From Hyaloperonospora brassicae (taxonomy: Eukaryota; Oomycota; Peronosporomycetes; Peronosporales; Peronosporaceae): DNA of 64,000 nucleotides. The DNA lies in the NCBI GenBank assembly GCA_947650285.1, contig CANTFL010001420.1, forward strand, positions 1 to 64,000, written 5' to 3'. The translations under genes were made by a program, and so were the position numbers. How positions within the stretch are numbered: the stretch's first letter is position 1; every line of letters begins with the position of its first letter. Below the pieces are notes generated by a model, which saw only the letters and a program-made list of their open reading frames with translations, was not told where the DNA came from and searched no databases. Below, in pieces: positions 11,980 to 22,948 of this stretch.

Positions 11980-12175
11980 CGGGTCGGCCGATGGATGACC
12001 AGGTCGGCCCTTGGGTGACCGAGGTCGCCTTGATCGGCCGTACCCACCAAAGAATGACCAGGTCGGCCCTTGGGTGACCGAGGTCGCCTTGATCGGCCGT
12101 GCCCACCAAAAGGTGACCAGGTCGGCCGATGGGTGACAGAGACCGCCTTGGTTGACCGAGGCCGCCTTGGTCGGC
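11980..12175 (+). repeat. 59-bp GC-rich tandem repeat, three units
   Basis: GACCAGGTCGGCC begins at 11997, 12056 and 12115, a 59-bp period. Units 1 and 2 are almost identical; unit 3 diverges and grades into shorter GACCGAGG/CGGCCG motifs up to about 12215. The array is much more GC-rich than its flanks. Confidence 0.85.
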
Positions 12176-12215
12176 CGTACCTACCGACGAGTGGCCCGGT
12201 CGACCGACGAGTGGT

Positions 12216-12919
12216 TGAGAACGATCCGCATTGGTGCCGCTCTCAACGTCTGGATCCCAACGGCCGCTTCTCCTCTGTGGCTCCTTGGCCTCCAGTCCCT
12301 TTCCGATCGCGAGGCCCCTGTCCCTCTGGTCCATCCCTCCTTGAGTCTACCCTATCTAGAAAGTTCGCTTTACCACAGTTGCCTTAAGTGTCTTCAACCC
12401 TTATACATAGTATGACAACTTATTTTTATTGACGGGTAGATAAGGAGCGTGACCGCATGCAATATACCTAGTAAGGAGGCACAAAAGTGCGAATACGCTG
12501 CCGATTAAATTTTACTATGTGAAGAAGGTGTCACCAATGAACGCACTGCACGACTATGCTCGCTCCCTTTCTTCACCAGAGAGCTTGTTAATCGCCACCA
12601 CGACCCGCTAACTCTTAGTCTGGATCCCACCCGACATGTGAGCTATCTCTACCCCACAAAGATAGAAAAACGTTTTCTCCTTCTTTCTCGTTTTAGGTGT
12701 AATGCCCAAATTTGAATGAAGGAGGCTTAACTAATTCATCCGCGATAGACACAACTCATTTTGGAAAAGCCGACGCCATTTGGATTTGTACCTGCCATAC
12801 AGGGGTCGTTTCGTATTGCATATCGCTCTCGAGGCTTGCTTTATACGCGTCCGAGCCTTGTGCCATAAGGAATTTCATACATTGTCAGGTCCGATACCAA
12901 AGCCGTGTATAGCATATCA
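12216..12919. other. Flank of full-length element 1, no gene recognised
   Basis: No coding region recognised. The base run TATCA at 12915-12919 directly precedes the 5' LTR and is the left half of the candidate target-site duplication. Confidence 0.4.
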
Positions 12920-13241
12920 TGTAATGGGCCACCCTGTTACATAAGTGGTTTCGATTAAGTTTACATGTCACTCAAGTAGGGGTGTTACTTTCGAAGTCGA
13001 GAGAGTAGCACGTCGTATCTTTTGGCTGGTTTAATGGGCTCAGCACCATTATTAGCCAGTAAGATATAGGCTTGTAGATTGAGTGGTTCCCATGAGTCCA
13101 AGGGAACCATTCGTACTTAAGATGATTTAGAAGGAAAAAATATAAACAGAGTTAAATATACAACACACCAAAGACTTGGGTTTTGAGCTTCCTCAAAACA
13201 ATAGTGTCAGTTAAGTAACGGGTTATTCTAGCCCCATTACA
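12920..13241 (+). repeat. Element 1 5' LTR (322 bp)
   Basis: Starts TGTAATGGG and ends CCCATTACA. It matches 20047-20368 over its whole length with few differences. The first 22 bases form an imperfect hairpin. Confidence 0.93.
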
Positions 13242-13359
13242 CCTGGTAGCACTTCTTAGTCCTTCCCATGCCCGAAGTTGGGATGAGCGATTCGTCGTGC
13301 ATTGACGTTCCAGACGTGAGTCTGTAGCACGCGACTTTTCCCCATCTCACTGGTGTTGA

Positions 13360-14287
13360 GTGGGAGCCCTAAATCGCCTCGCGGCGATATCTGGAAAGGC
13401 ATTCGTTGTGTCGATGATGAAATCAGCGACTCCTGATGGACATCTTCTCGCCATTCACGACTACATGGCTCGCGAGCTCGCCGAATCCAAATGGCGAGGT
13501 TTCACTCCCTCGCGGACAGTCACAGAACGATGCCGTGAAAATAGAGACCTCCGTCTACTCTGGCGATGAAAAAGAACGCTTGTCATTGTCGCGTTGGTTC
13601 CGAGAAGTTGACATTGCTATCGCCTCGAGACATTTCGAGGCTCCTCAAGCGAAGGTCAAATTCCTCCTTTCCCGTATCGCTGGGAAAGCCAAGGATTAGG
13701 CCTTGGTTAAACTCGTTGTGGACGAGTACGCGTACCCCACTCTGAAAGCCATCCAGAGTGACCTTCGGCTCGCCTTCGAGCCGCCACAGGAAGAGAAGTT
13801 GGTGCGTTAAAGGTTCCTGTCCTTGCGACAGGGTAATATGTCCATGCGCGACTTCGTACAGATGGATCGACATCTGGCGTCGTGCATTATCACGCATCCC
13901 ATGGACATGTACACACAAGTGAACGTGTTTGTCGATGGCACGCGTGAAGAGCAGACTCGTCTATCGCTGGAACGCGCGGACCCTGCCACGTTGGAGGAGG
14001 CTTTCGCTATCGCCCTCCGTGAGGACTTCAGAGTCACTAAGGCCTATACCAAGCCTTCAGTTGTTACCGCTGTCAGATCAGCGGGCCCGGAACCTATGGA
14101 GATCGATGTAATTGAGTCGTCGGGTGACCGAAGACGCGCTACGTCCTACAAGGGCGACGTCCGTAGCGGACGTCAGATGATCTGCTTTCGATGCCGAAAG
14201 CCGGGACATCGCGAGGCTGAATCCGCGCGTCAGCACCGAAGTAAGTACATACGACGGACACCCATCATGAGGGAGGTGCTTCGCTAA
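13360..14287 (+). pseudogene. Element 1 gag (capsid-nucleocapsid), broken
   Basis: The N-terminal part reads from 13408 in one phase. It then shifts phase near 13500 and continues to 14287 with two in-frame stops (TAG at 13697, where TGG would give Trp, and TAA at 13808). Landmarks are a capsid-like block ([15 protein letters not shown], then [10 protein letters not shown]) and a CCHC nucleocapsid knuckle at about 14180 (CFRCRKPGHREAE) in which the last cysteine is not visible (Glu-Ser follows). At least one frameshift and two nonsense changes make it non-functional. Confidence 0.8.
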
Positions 14288-14439
14288 CTCGTCCAAAAAA
14301 CGGACGAGACCAGTAGGTGCAGGGCGCCCTACTGGTTTGAAGGGAGGTCCGGGTACACCGGTGGCAGCCCGACCTCCCTGTCCATCAGTGCTGCGTGCAC
14401 GGTCAAATGCCACCACCACGAGGGGTGATTCACGCCTGA

Positions 14440-17400
14440 TTGTTGTTAATCTACATGTCGCCGGTATCCGGCGACCTCTACGAGCGCTCCTGGGTTCAGG
14501 AGCGACCATAATTTCTTCCGTGAATCCTGCGTGTCAATGCTGCCACCCAGCATCCAGGTCCACAAAGGACCTGGCCAAGTTGTTGTCAAGCTCGCTGACG
14601 GGAAACCACGCCGCGTATCGCGGCGCGAATTGTCGTCGCCGTACACGTTTGACGGCTTTCGCAGCAACGACAAATTCTTGGTGTTCGAGATAAATTATTC
14701 ATTCGATTAAATCCTGGGCATGCCATGGATGGCACGATACAAGTCCCAGATCTTCTGGTTAGCCAGATCAGTGAGACGTCGAAGCAAGTTCGACGTCAGA
14801 GAAGTGTTCATCCATCTCTTGGTGTCTCCAAGTGATTGGCCGAACGTTACAGTCGTGGACCGTACATCCACGACGCCGGCGGTACACAGAGTGATCGATA
14901 TCCCTCTCTGTACCGCTTGTTCCGTGCTACTACGCACGAGTGACGATGTCTCCTCGCTTTGCAGCGAGGAGTCCGACGTGGGCGAGCAGTGGCTCCCGCG
15001 CGAAGACGACGCGGTCGAAAAGAGGTTCCCGCACGAGAGAGCGGTGGTCGAACACGAACAGGTGTTCCCACCTTCACCCATTGTGGTCGAGCAGAGGCTC
15101 CCACAATGGCAAGATGTGGTCGAGCAGGGGCTCCCACACGATTTTGTGGCGGTCGAGCAGGGGCTCCCGCATCATGCGTCGACGGACGAGTATGGTATAC
15201 TCCCGTCGCGCGATTTCGACGTCCTGGATGAGGACATCTAGCGTCTAGAGGGGGATGCGGATTTACCATCTGACTGCGGTTCGCCAGCTGCGAGCATGGA
15301 CTCGAAGCACAATGGGGACGCAAGCTACGAGAACTCAGCGTTGGAATGTGTCCACTCTATTGTGTACGTGGACGGGAGTCTACAAAGGCGCCAATACATT
15401 GAGGTCGAGAGTCCACCTCGCGACGCGTCGTCGATTACGAACCTTCCAGGACTCTCCTAAAATCATTTTCTACGCGACCTTAAGGGAGGCAAGGTGGAAC
15501 AAGTATGTCTGGTCACCAACGAGGTGACCTATGAGGCGAATGAGGAGCGAATGACGCGCCCTCGAAGCGCTGAACAAAAGTCAGCGCGCGAAGAAAACTT
15601 TGCGTCGCAATTTTAGGAGGCTCTGCGCGAGTCTGGTAAATCTATCTACGACATTGCTCGAGAGTACGCTGGCATGTTCCTGGACAAGATTCCGGCTGAA
15701 CTTTCTGCCGATCGTGGCGTTCGGCACGAAATTGATCTCGTGCCAGGATAGAAATATTGTGTGACTTGCCAAAGGCCTTTGTCCTGAGACCAAGTCGAGG
15801 CTATTGATGCATACTTTGAAGGTCGTCACAAGGCCGTTCATGTGCGTGAGAGTGTCTCACCCCATTCAAGTCCAACCTTCTGCGTGAAAAAGGATACGGG
15901 AGGCTGGCGTATAGTGCATGCGTATAACAAGCTCAACGATGGCACTATTCCTGCCCAAACGCCTATATCCAGGAACAACATAGTTCTAAACTCATTGTCA
16001 GGTAGCGTCATCTTCAGCGCCATCGATCTGGCCGATGGCTTCTGCCAGATCTTGATGCGACAGAGTGACATACCACTCACTGCGGTGAGCACCCCGAGTG
16101 GTATGCTATGGGAGTGGCTGGTGATGCCACAAGGATTGAAGAACGCACCTGCCACTTTCAACCGCATGGTATCTCAAGTTTTAAAACCGCTTCGAGACTT
16201 TGCTCCTAGCTAAGTCGATGACATATTTGTCCACAGTCGCACTGAGGTCAAGCTCAGTGCTGTCCAAGTTCATCTTCAACACCTGAAGCAGGTGTTCCAA
16301 GTCATGCGGGATAACAAGTTATATGCAAATTTGAAGAAGTGCGTATTCTGTGCACCGGAGATTCCGGTGCTGGGCTGCTACGTGAGCAAATCGGGTGTTC
16401 GAGCCGATCCAGAGACGGTGGCGTCAATCTGTTCTTGGCCCACACCCAAGAATCCTACGGAGTTGCGTCAATGGCTCGGTCTATCTAATTACTTGCATAA
16501 GTACACAAAGGATTACGCCGGTTCTATACAGCCCCTGTCGTCACTTCTGAATAGAGACGCCACGTGGTCGTGGCGCCCCGAACATCAAGCTGCCTTTGAC
16601 GCAGTAAAGAAGATCCTGGCGTCGGCTCCAGTGTTGATACTCCCTGACAAAAACCAAGCCGTTTCACGTGGTGTGTGATGCAAGTGACTTTGCAATTGGT
16701 TGCGCCCTAATGCAGTTTGATCATGAGGGCCGTGAAAGAGTCGTGAGCTACCATTCACGACAGATGAAGCCGGCAGAGAAGAACTATCCGGTTCACGATG
16801 AGGAAGTGCTAGCGATGCGCTACGCACTCATTTAGTTTCGTGTCCACCTACTGGGCGAACGCACGTTCGTCCTGTATACGGATCATGCATCGCTGCAAAC
16901 AGCAATGAAGAGCCGACACCTGTCACAATGGATGGCACGGTAGCTCTCTTTCTTCTCCGAGTACAACTTCGTCGTGCACTACAAGCCAGGCAAGACTATC
17001 ATTCTTGCTGACGCACTGTCACGACGTCCAGATTATGATCCTCGTATGGCACTGAGTCGTCAGGCAACTGACGACGACGATGTAGACGATCGATGTGCGA
17101 CGTTTGTGTCGTTGAATCTAACTCGGTTCACACCCTAGTTATGCCTTTTCGATGAAATTGTCGCGGCTTACGCGAACGATCCCGATTACGCGGACATTAT
17201 TGCCTATCTGCGCGCTCCCAGAGATGCTGCACTGCGAGATCTTTCGCGAACGAAGCGTGAACACATTCAACGATACAGTATGGACAGTGATTTGCTGTTA
17301 TACAGCATCGATAAATATGATGCACCTTGAACAATGATTGCGAATGGCTTGGATTTGCGTGCTCGTATCATCCACAAGTACCATGACGCCCCAATTGGCG

Positions 17401-19190
17401 GTCATCTGGGCCGCGAAAAGACAATCGCGGCTGTCTCGCGTGACTTCTTCTGGCCCCACATGTACAAGTGAATTCGCAAGTGGGTTCGCACCTGCGAATA
17501 TGTCAGCGCGTGAAGCTATCTTCATCGTCGCAGAAACCCCTGCGACCCTTGCCAATTGCAGCTCAGGCTTGGAGCATTGTCTCAATGGACTTCATCTTCG
17601 GTCTTACACCAGATGGCCAAGACCGAACGGGTATTCTGGTCTTTGTGGACAGATTTAGCAAAATGACACATCTGGTGCCTGTTCATGCATCGATCACCGC
17701 GGCTGAGACCGCGGTGCACTTCATTGATACTGTGTTTAGCTATCACGGTCTACCAGCCAACATTGTCTCGGACTGTAATCCTCGTTTCACATCTGCCTTT
17801 TGGACGTCATTGTTCGAGTTGCTTGGCACAAAGCTGCAAATGTCGTCAGCTGCCCATCCGGAAACGGATGAACAAACAGAGAGAGTTAATCGGGTCCTCG
17901 AAGATGTTCTTCGAAGCTATGCAACTTCCTTTACGAGTTGGAGTGCATTTTTGTCACTCGCGGAGTTTGCACTCAACAACACGGCTCACGCGTCAACGGG
18001 GTTGACGCCATTTTTTGCAAATTCGGCCCGTCATCCTCGTGTACCTAATCTTCTTGCCGTGGGTCAACCCACGGCTCTCTGCGGCTCCACTCTGGCGGTG
18101 GGGGGGTGATAACGATAAACAACGATCTAGTGCAGCTCACGGTATTCTGAGCGCGAAATTTGTCACCCAATCCAAAGTGAAGTCTTCTATTTTGACGCCA
18201 CGTGACGTGGCGTCCCCGATAGCTCAATGGACGGCACAGACGCTGATTGACCCTTCTTAGATATGCGAAACCCTAAAGACAACTACGCGCCGATTGAATC
18301 GGCGCGACCAATTGATGACATGGCTGTGTCAGAGTTTATACTCCAACGTCAAGCCATCACGAGGTTTGTACGCGATACTCTTCGATCTCTAGTGGATAAA
18401 CAGAAAGCGAATGCAGACAAACGTGGAAAAAGGAAAACGAGTACATTCAAGAAGGGTAATCGTGTATTGTTATCTACCGAAGGCCTATGAGATTCAGCAG
18501 TAACCAATCTCGGCGCGAGCAAACTCGCGCCACGTTTCATTTGACCATTCACGGTACTCAAGGCGATCGGCGACGCATACACGCTGGACATCCCTTCGTC
18601 ACTGCGACTTCATCCGACGTTTTACGTCGGGAGGCTCAAGGAGTATCGTCCAGCTACGCTTCACGGGTTGGCTCCGTCCTCGGAGTCAAAGGCTCATAGG
18701 TCGACTTTTCTCTCGCCTTGCTTGACGCGCCAGTGACATCGTATGCGGCTCCGTCCCAGTCTGCGCGTCCCAAGAACCCGGAGTTCCAGATTCCGCTTCC
18801 GTTCAAGCAGCTCGCGGTTCGACTGTCGGATCTCGTTCGCTGTTCTCTCAGCCCGCGCAGCTCGACCAAGGGCAGCTTCAGCTTCCAGCTGGAAAACAAC
18901 AGCCTTGTTCACGGTCGCATCTACATCGTCCTGGGTATCAGGACGCCAGCAGTATCACCGCGAGGGCCCACCACCGCTTGTGGACGCGGAAGGCCAGAAG
19001 CGCTGGATTGTGGAACGCTTATTGGTTCATGAGGACCCTCGTCGCGACACCATGAGCGCGCGGTTCCAACCGCGCGCAAGTATCGTGTACGTTGGTTCGG
19101 GTTTCCACCCGAGCGGGATACGTGGGAACCGCGTTCTTCGCTTCTTCGAGACGTTCCAGACGTCGTTCGGGCTTACGAGTCCGTGCATAC
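14440..19190 (+). pseudogene. Element 1 pol (protease, RT, RNase H, integrase, chromodomain), broken
   Basis: Order along the strand: protease near 14440-14760 (LRALLGSGAT, where the catalytic Asp of DSG reads Gly), a repetitive linker 14980-15180, RT 15640-16660, RNase H 16670-17040 (CDASDFAIGCALMQF, TDHASLQTA, ADALSRRPD), integrase 17370-18100 (HHCC-like region, then SMDFIFGL, and the Asp/Glu core with HPETDEQTERVNR), and a GPY-like tail to 18660. The chromodomain at about 18985-19185 ends YRVRWFGFPPERDTWEP. The RT box has a stop in place of the Tyr of Y-x-D-D (TAA at 16211). Stops also occur in RNase H and integrase, with several phase shifts. Confidence 0.85.
14975..15185 (+). repeat. Repetitive protease-RT linker in element 1
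   Basis: The reading frame through 14720-15241 contains about five diverged copies of a unit resembling V-V-E-Q-G-L-P-H plus three or four residues. The last three are spaced about 33 bp apart (GTCGAGCAG then GGCTCCC). It looks like an expanded low-complexity spacer between protease and RT. Confidence 0.6.
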
Positions 19191-19971
19191 GCTTGCTGCA
19201 GATTTGGTCCACGACCTGTGTGTTCTCGCGGTGAGCGAGAACGAGATGAACGACGACGGTGTCGTTGTAAAGCGTCATCACGACAACGGGACCAAGAGTG
19301 ATTGAGAGAACGTCGTGGTGAAACGTCACCACGACGACGAGATGTAGAGCGACGACGAAACGTCGTGGCGAGCGCATGGCACCACGATCTCGAGAACGTG
19401 AGTGGTGTCGCCAGCGTGACGCGCCACGATTAACCGTAGTCTTGCGCTCCATAAAGCTGCGCTCATACCGTCCGATCCAGAGCTGTTCATACTCGCTGAG
19501 TAGATACTCAGCGACGTGTCGTTGCCAAGACTCGCGAGTTGGACGAGGCATCGAGTCACAAGAGTAAAAAGATTCGTGTACGTGAACGTAGCAGAGTCGA
19601 TCTACATTACACGCGTTTTCGCATATCTTCTCGCGCAGTACACCGATTGAATGATCAGCGTGGATATCTTCGCTATTGACCAGCCACTGCTGAAAGTTTA
19701 TTCCGTCTTTAAGCATCCGGTTCCACCGCCGGATGAACGCGCACCAAGACCGCTGGAGCGACTCGTACGAGATGCCATCGAGAGTCTTCCCGCACAAGCC
19801 ACGGAAACGCCGGAAGTAGTCCTGCATCATTTCGAGAGAGTCCCGAGCTCGAGCTCCGGACAAGTCGCACATCGCTTAAGGGATTAGGTGCTGATCCATC
19901 ACGTGGTCTACTAAACTGTCGCTGATTGTGCGCGGGAGTGCTGTGGTGTTGGCGTCTGCGTCTTCAGTCAT
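19027..19971 (-). pseudogene. Element 1 antisense ORF (aORF), one in-frame stop
   Basis: On the strand opposite to gag-pol, a frame opens with ATG at 19971, 76 bp inside the 3' LTR. It runs with a single stop (TAA at 19876-19878) to 19027, where it overlaps the chromodomain coding region antisense. Its first ~180 codons align with the aORF of element 2: ALPRTISDSL with LPDQLIDSL, MMQDYFRRF with EEDFYLDVF, and SLQRSWCAFI with SLLAAWNAFV. The Trp/aromatic-rich core is followed by a second weakly matching block. The part below about 19300 is probably only the shadow of the chromodomain. No known family was recognised. The overlap, location and shared core argue against a chance frame. Confidence 0.6.
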
Positions 19972-20033
19972 TGTTTGGCTTGTGCGTCGTTGGGTCTTGT
20001 GGTTGAGCACTCACGGTTCGTGAGTGCTGTCTT

Positions 20034-20046
20034 GAGAAGGGGGTGA
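20034..20046 (+). other. Element 1 polypurine tract
   Basis: GAGAAGGGGGTGA lies directly before the 3' LTR, the expected place for plus-strand priming. It is just downstream of a GC-rich inverted repeat (GCACTCACG / CGTGAGTGC, about 20007-20028). Confidence 0.7.
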
Positions 20047-20368
20047 TGTAATGGGCCACCCCATTACATAAGTGGTTTCGATTAAGTTTACATGTCACTT
20101 AAGTAGGGGTGTTACTTTCGAAGTCGAGAGAGTAGCACGTCGTATCTTTTGGCTGGTTTAATGGGCTCAGCACCATTATTAGCCAGTAAGATATAGGCTT
20201 GTAGATTGAGTGGTTCCCATGAGTCCAAAGGAACCATTCGTACTTAGGATGATTTAAAATACAAAAATATAAACAGAGTTAAAAATACTACACACCAAAG
20301 ACTTGGGTTTTGAGCTTCCTCAAAACAATAGTGTAAGTTAAGTAACGGGTTATTCTAGCCCCGTTACA
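20047..20368 (+). repeat. Element 1 3' LTR (322 bp)
   Basis: Same length as the 5' LTR and nearly identical. The first 22 bases form a perfect 9-bp hairpin (TGTAATGGG, 4-nt loop, CCCATTACA). It ends CCCGTTACA, where the 5' LTR has CCCATTACA. Confidence 0.93.
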
Positions 20369-21855
20369 TATTAAGCGCGGTTCTTTGGGGGTCAGAGAGG
20401 ATAGTGGGTTGTTCTATCCTCACATATTATCAGCATTTACACACTAAGGAGTAGATTGACTACAGGTGCTACCCATTGGAGAAGAGCTATCACAGCTCCT
20501 AGCCATAGGAAGGCTGTATGTGCTCAGTGAGCAAAGCAGTTCTTTACAAGAACTCGACTCCACGAGTCAACGAACTTACTGCTCCGGGTTTTTGTTCGAG
20601 GGACCTAACGATTCGCAAATCGACAGCACAATGTGCTAGCGAGTCTGTGTATGAACAAGACTTGACTCTTTGTAATGACCTGAGAAGCCTTAAATAGGCA
20701 CGTGTCTGTATTCTATCAATAGGGGAACTGAACTTTATTTTGTTTTTATGTGAAAGTAAAACTTAGCCTAAACGTACCTTACCTATACACCAATGCTCTA
20801 ATTTGTACCTTTCTAACGATCTTGTATTTAATGGCTGACACAGTTTGGCCCCCAACAACTGATAAGGTGTTCCAATATCACTTTTAAAGGGATCTCATCC
20901 CTGGTGTAAAATACATGTTGTGTCGGTTACCAATCGACGTGCAACCCTTTTGCAAATGGTGTGTCAACATACCTTGCAGAAACGCAGGAGACGACTGACA
21001 AACGCTGTGACGGAGCTACACAGAAAGACATAATTACTTAGAACGCGTATCTGCTGACACACGGATTTTTCGCGAGTATACTCGATGTTACCGCAAACCT
21101 ACACATCGTGCTGGCATTACGGGGGGGAAAAAAGACACAATCGTTTTGTTGGTAAACAATTCGGGAAGGTCGCTGCCAAAGACTGAAAAGGAGCTTCGAA
21201 TTCCAGTGCGAAAGCAGTTGGCCGGTTGCGATGTTCAAATAGACGCTAGCAGCAATATGGGCTCACAACAACGATATGACGGAGCACTAGGTCTGAGTCA
21301 TCTATCATGTATCACGATGCGACAATACTTATCGGGCAATGAGGAAACGCGGCTCAGTTGTCACAACAAGCACAAATTGACGCTACGCTGAAGACGAAAT
21401 AAAATGTTTTATTTATCTCGTGCGCATGCACGCAAGTGTCAGAGGACATTGACCGAGAAGTGTCTAGCCGCGTTATCGGTTGGCAGACAAGACTTCTCAC
21501 TCGCTGCCATGCTGAGCGAGAATCGAGACTTGTATTGGCTACATGCTACCTCACAGCCGAGTTTCGCATGTGTAGGGCAAGACGGTGTCAAGAACGACAC
21601 TGCAGTGATGGCCAAACAGACGTGTAGACTAAAGAATCGAAACCTGAAAGTGCAAACCCTTTTAAAACCAGTCATCACTAGTAACGAATGCAACAGTAAC
21701 AGATCGGAGGCACCTACATGAGAATGGAAAGCGAAATCGATACGTACAGTCGTTGTTCTAAGAGCCTGTGCACCTAAAGACACGCCACTTGTTGACTTAC
21801 CTGCCTATAAACGAATGTGTGCCTTCATTGACATCATCTGCAACAGCTCCTTCAA
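20369..21855. other. Flank between element 1 and the effector candidate, no gene recognised
   Basis: TATTA at 20369-20373 is the right half of the candidate target-site duplication. A stretch at 20385-20430 (GGATAG...CTATCCTCACA then TATTATCAGC) resembles an LTR end with a primer-binding site of another retroelement, but no partner was found. Open frames at 21404-21721 and neighbours lack recognisable features. Confidence 0.35.
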
Positions 21856-22401
21856 TTACTTGCCGGCATTTGTTACGTATGCGTCATACATTTTAGTCAA
21901 TGCCACAGCTTCATCTTCTGACACACCCAAGTTCCGAAGGGCTTGTAAGTATGATAGCGGCTTTATACGGTTGCTGGAAAGCATATCAAATTCCAAGGCT
22001 GACGGCTGGTCGGAAAAATTTTCTATCGTTCTCATCGCGGCAGAGACTTCTTCTTTGGCAGCCAAGATTTCCGGATTCTCGTTCGCCCTCCCCTTTGCCA
22101 TTGACAATGTCGACGTGCTAGCCGATTGTCGATTCGATGCGGCTTTGGCCAAGAGTGGCATAGCCATGTTTGCTGTATCGTCCGCCAAGTTCCAAAAAGA
22201 GAAACCCCTTTCCTCACTGTCATGACTGTCAGGAACGTCTCCTTCTTCAGCACCTCTGATGTTCTTCGATTTCGATGGAGCGTTTGCGTCCAGGTCCGAC
22301 GGCGTCTCCTTGATCGACTCTGCAGGGACATGCGCCGACAGAGCGTTGCCACTAGCAGACACGACGAGCGCGAGCGCGAGGATTGAAACGATTTTGACCA
22401 T
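21856..22401 (-). CDS. Secreted RXLR-like/EER effector candidate (181 aa)
   Basis: The start at 22401 (MVKIVSILALALVV) gives a textbook signal peptide of about 20-23 residues. An upstream in-frame ATG at 22512 would bury it, so it was not used. After a disordered linker there is KNIR at residues 46-49, in the place of the oomycete RXLR motif, followed by an EER motif (DSEER) at 61-65. The remaining domain is helical, with a Trp (FSFWNL, 68-72) and a C-terminal block (YLQALRNLGVSEDEA...MYDAYV) resembling the WY-fold helices of such effectors. RXLR-EER proteins are secreted and act inside plant host cells; the host target is unknown. The gene is intron-free and flanked by repeats, which is typical of effector loci. 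The non-canonical RXLR is the main doubt. Confidence 0.75.
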   Translation of the reverse strand: MVKIVSILALALVVSASGNALSAHVPAESIKETPSDLDANAPSKSKNIRGAEEGDVPDSHDSEERGFSFWNLADDTANMAMPLLAKAASNRQSASTSTLSMAKGRANENPEILAAKEEVSAAMRTIENFSDQPSALEFDMLSSNRIKPLSYLQALRNLGVSEDEAVALTKMYDAYVTNAGK

Positions 22402-22654
22402 AGTGGTAGAAGGAGTGTCAGTGGGTGAAACAGGGGCTCTAGCGATGCGAAGTTGCTTGCGAATCAAATTCAAAAGTGAGGAAAGCGCTCTGATCTCAAA
22501 ACAGTAGGTCAAAAAGATCTAGACGGATGGTGTCACCAAGCACATTGCCTCTACAGACGAGCATGCTGCCGCGAGCGTCTGGCTCTACTTCCCGAATTTG
22601 GGTTTCCTGTGGCCTGTCCACAGCTGTAGCCAGCACGCACAGAACTGGATATGA

Positions 22655-22948
22655 TCAATTTGTCCGTCGCTCGTTTGCTCGCGTCACTACGTGCCCGAAT
22701 ATTAGAGTTCGGAGTGTTGCAACGAGCTTTTCGCCCCAAAGCTTGGCAGGTGATAGATCCTGGTAGAACAGATATTTCCTTTCGAAAGCCTTCACGTCGG
22801 TTAGTTTCTTGCCCATCTGTGCAAAAAGCAGCTGCTGGTGCAGCACAAGCTGTCGGAGTCGATGCTGGACAAAATTTTCGTCACTTTCGTTCGATTGAAA
22901 CAGATTTCTAATAGCGGTTTGCGACTTTGCGAGGCCCAGTTGCGACAT
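22655..22948 (-). CDS. Small ORF of unknown function (97 codons)
   Basis: An open frame starting MSQLGLAKSQ, rich in amphipathic helix-like segments (FVQHRLRQLVLHQQLLFAQM, then AFERKYLFYQDL). There is no signal peptide and no recognised domain. It lies 254 bp upstream of the effector candidate on the same strand. It could be an exon or gene fragment; its composition is more protein-like than that of neighbouring chance frames. Confidence 0.3.
   Translation of the reverse strand: MSQLGLAKSQTAIRNLFQSNESDENFVQHRLRQLVLHQQLLFAQMGKKLTDVKAFERKYLFYQDLSPAKLWGEKLVATLRTLIFGHVVTRANERRTN

Larger units (their letters stand above)
12920..20368 (+). mobile_element. Ty3/gypsy LTR retrotransposon, element 1 (full length, defective)
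   Basis: 7449 bp bounded by two 322-bp LTRs. The order is LTR, primer-binding site, gag, protease, RT, RNase H, integrase, chromodomain, an antisense ORF, polypurine tract, LTR. This is the chromovirus type of Ty3/gypsy (integrase before a C-terminal chromodomain). Flanking pentamers TATCA and TATTA match at 4 of 5 bases, which fits an aged target-site duplication. Many stops and frameshifts make it non-autonomous. The primer-binding site starts two bases inside the LTR (TGGTAGCACTTCTTAGTCC at 13244) and is shared with element 2. Confidence 0.9.

Noticed and set aside
11561..12175. CRISPR-like array
   Set aside because: Units are directly contiguous with no unique spacers, and the genome is eukaryotic.
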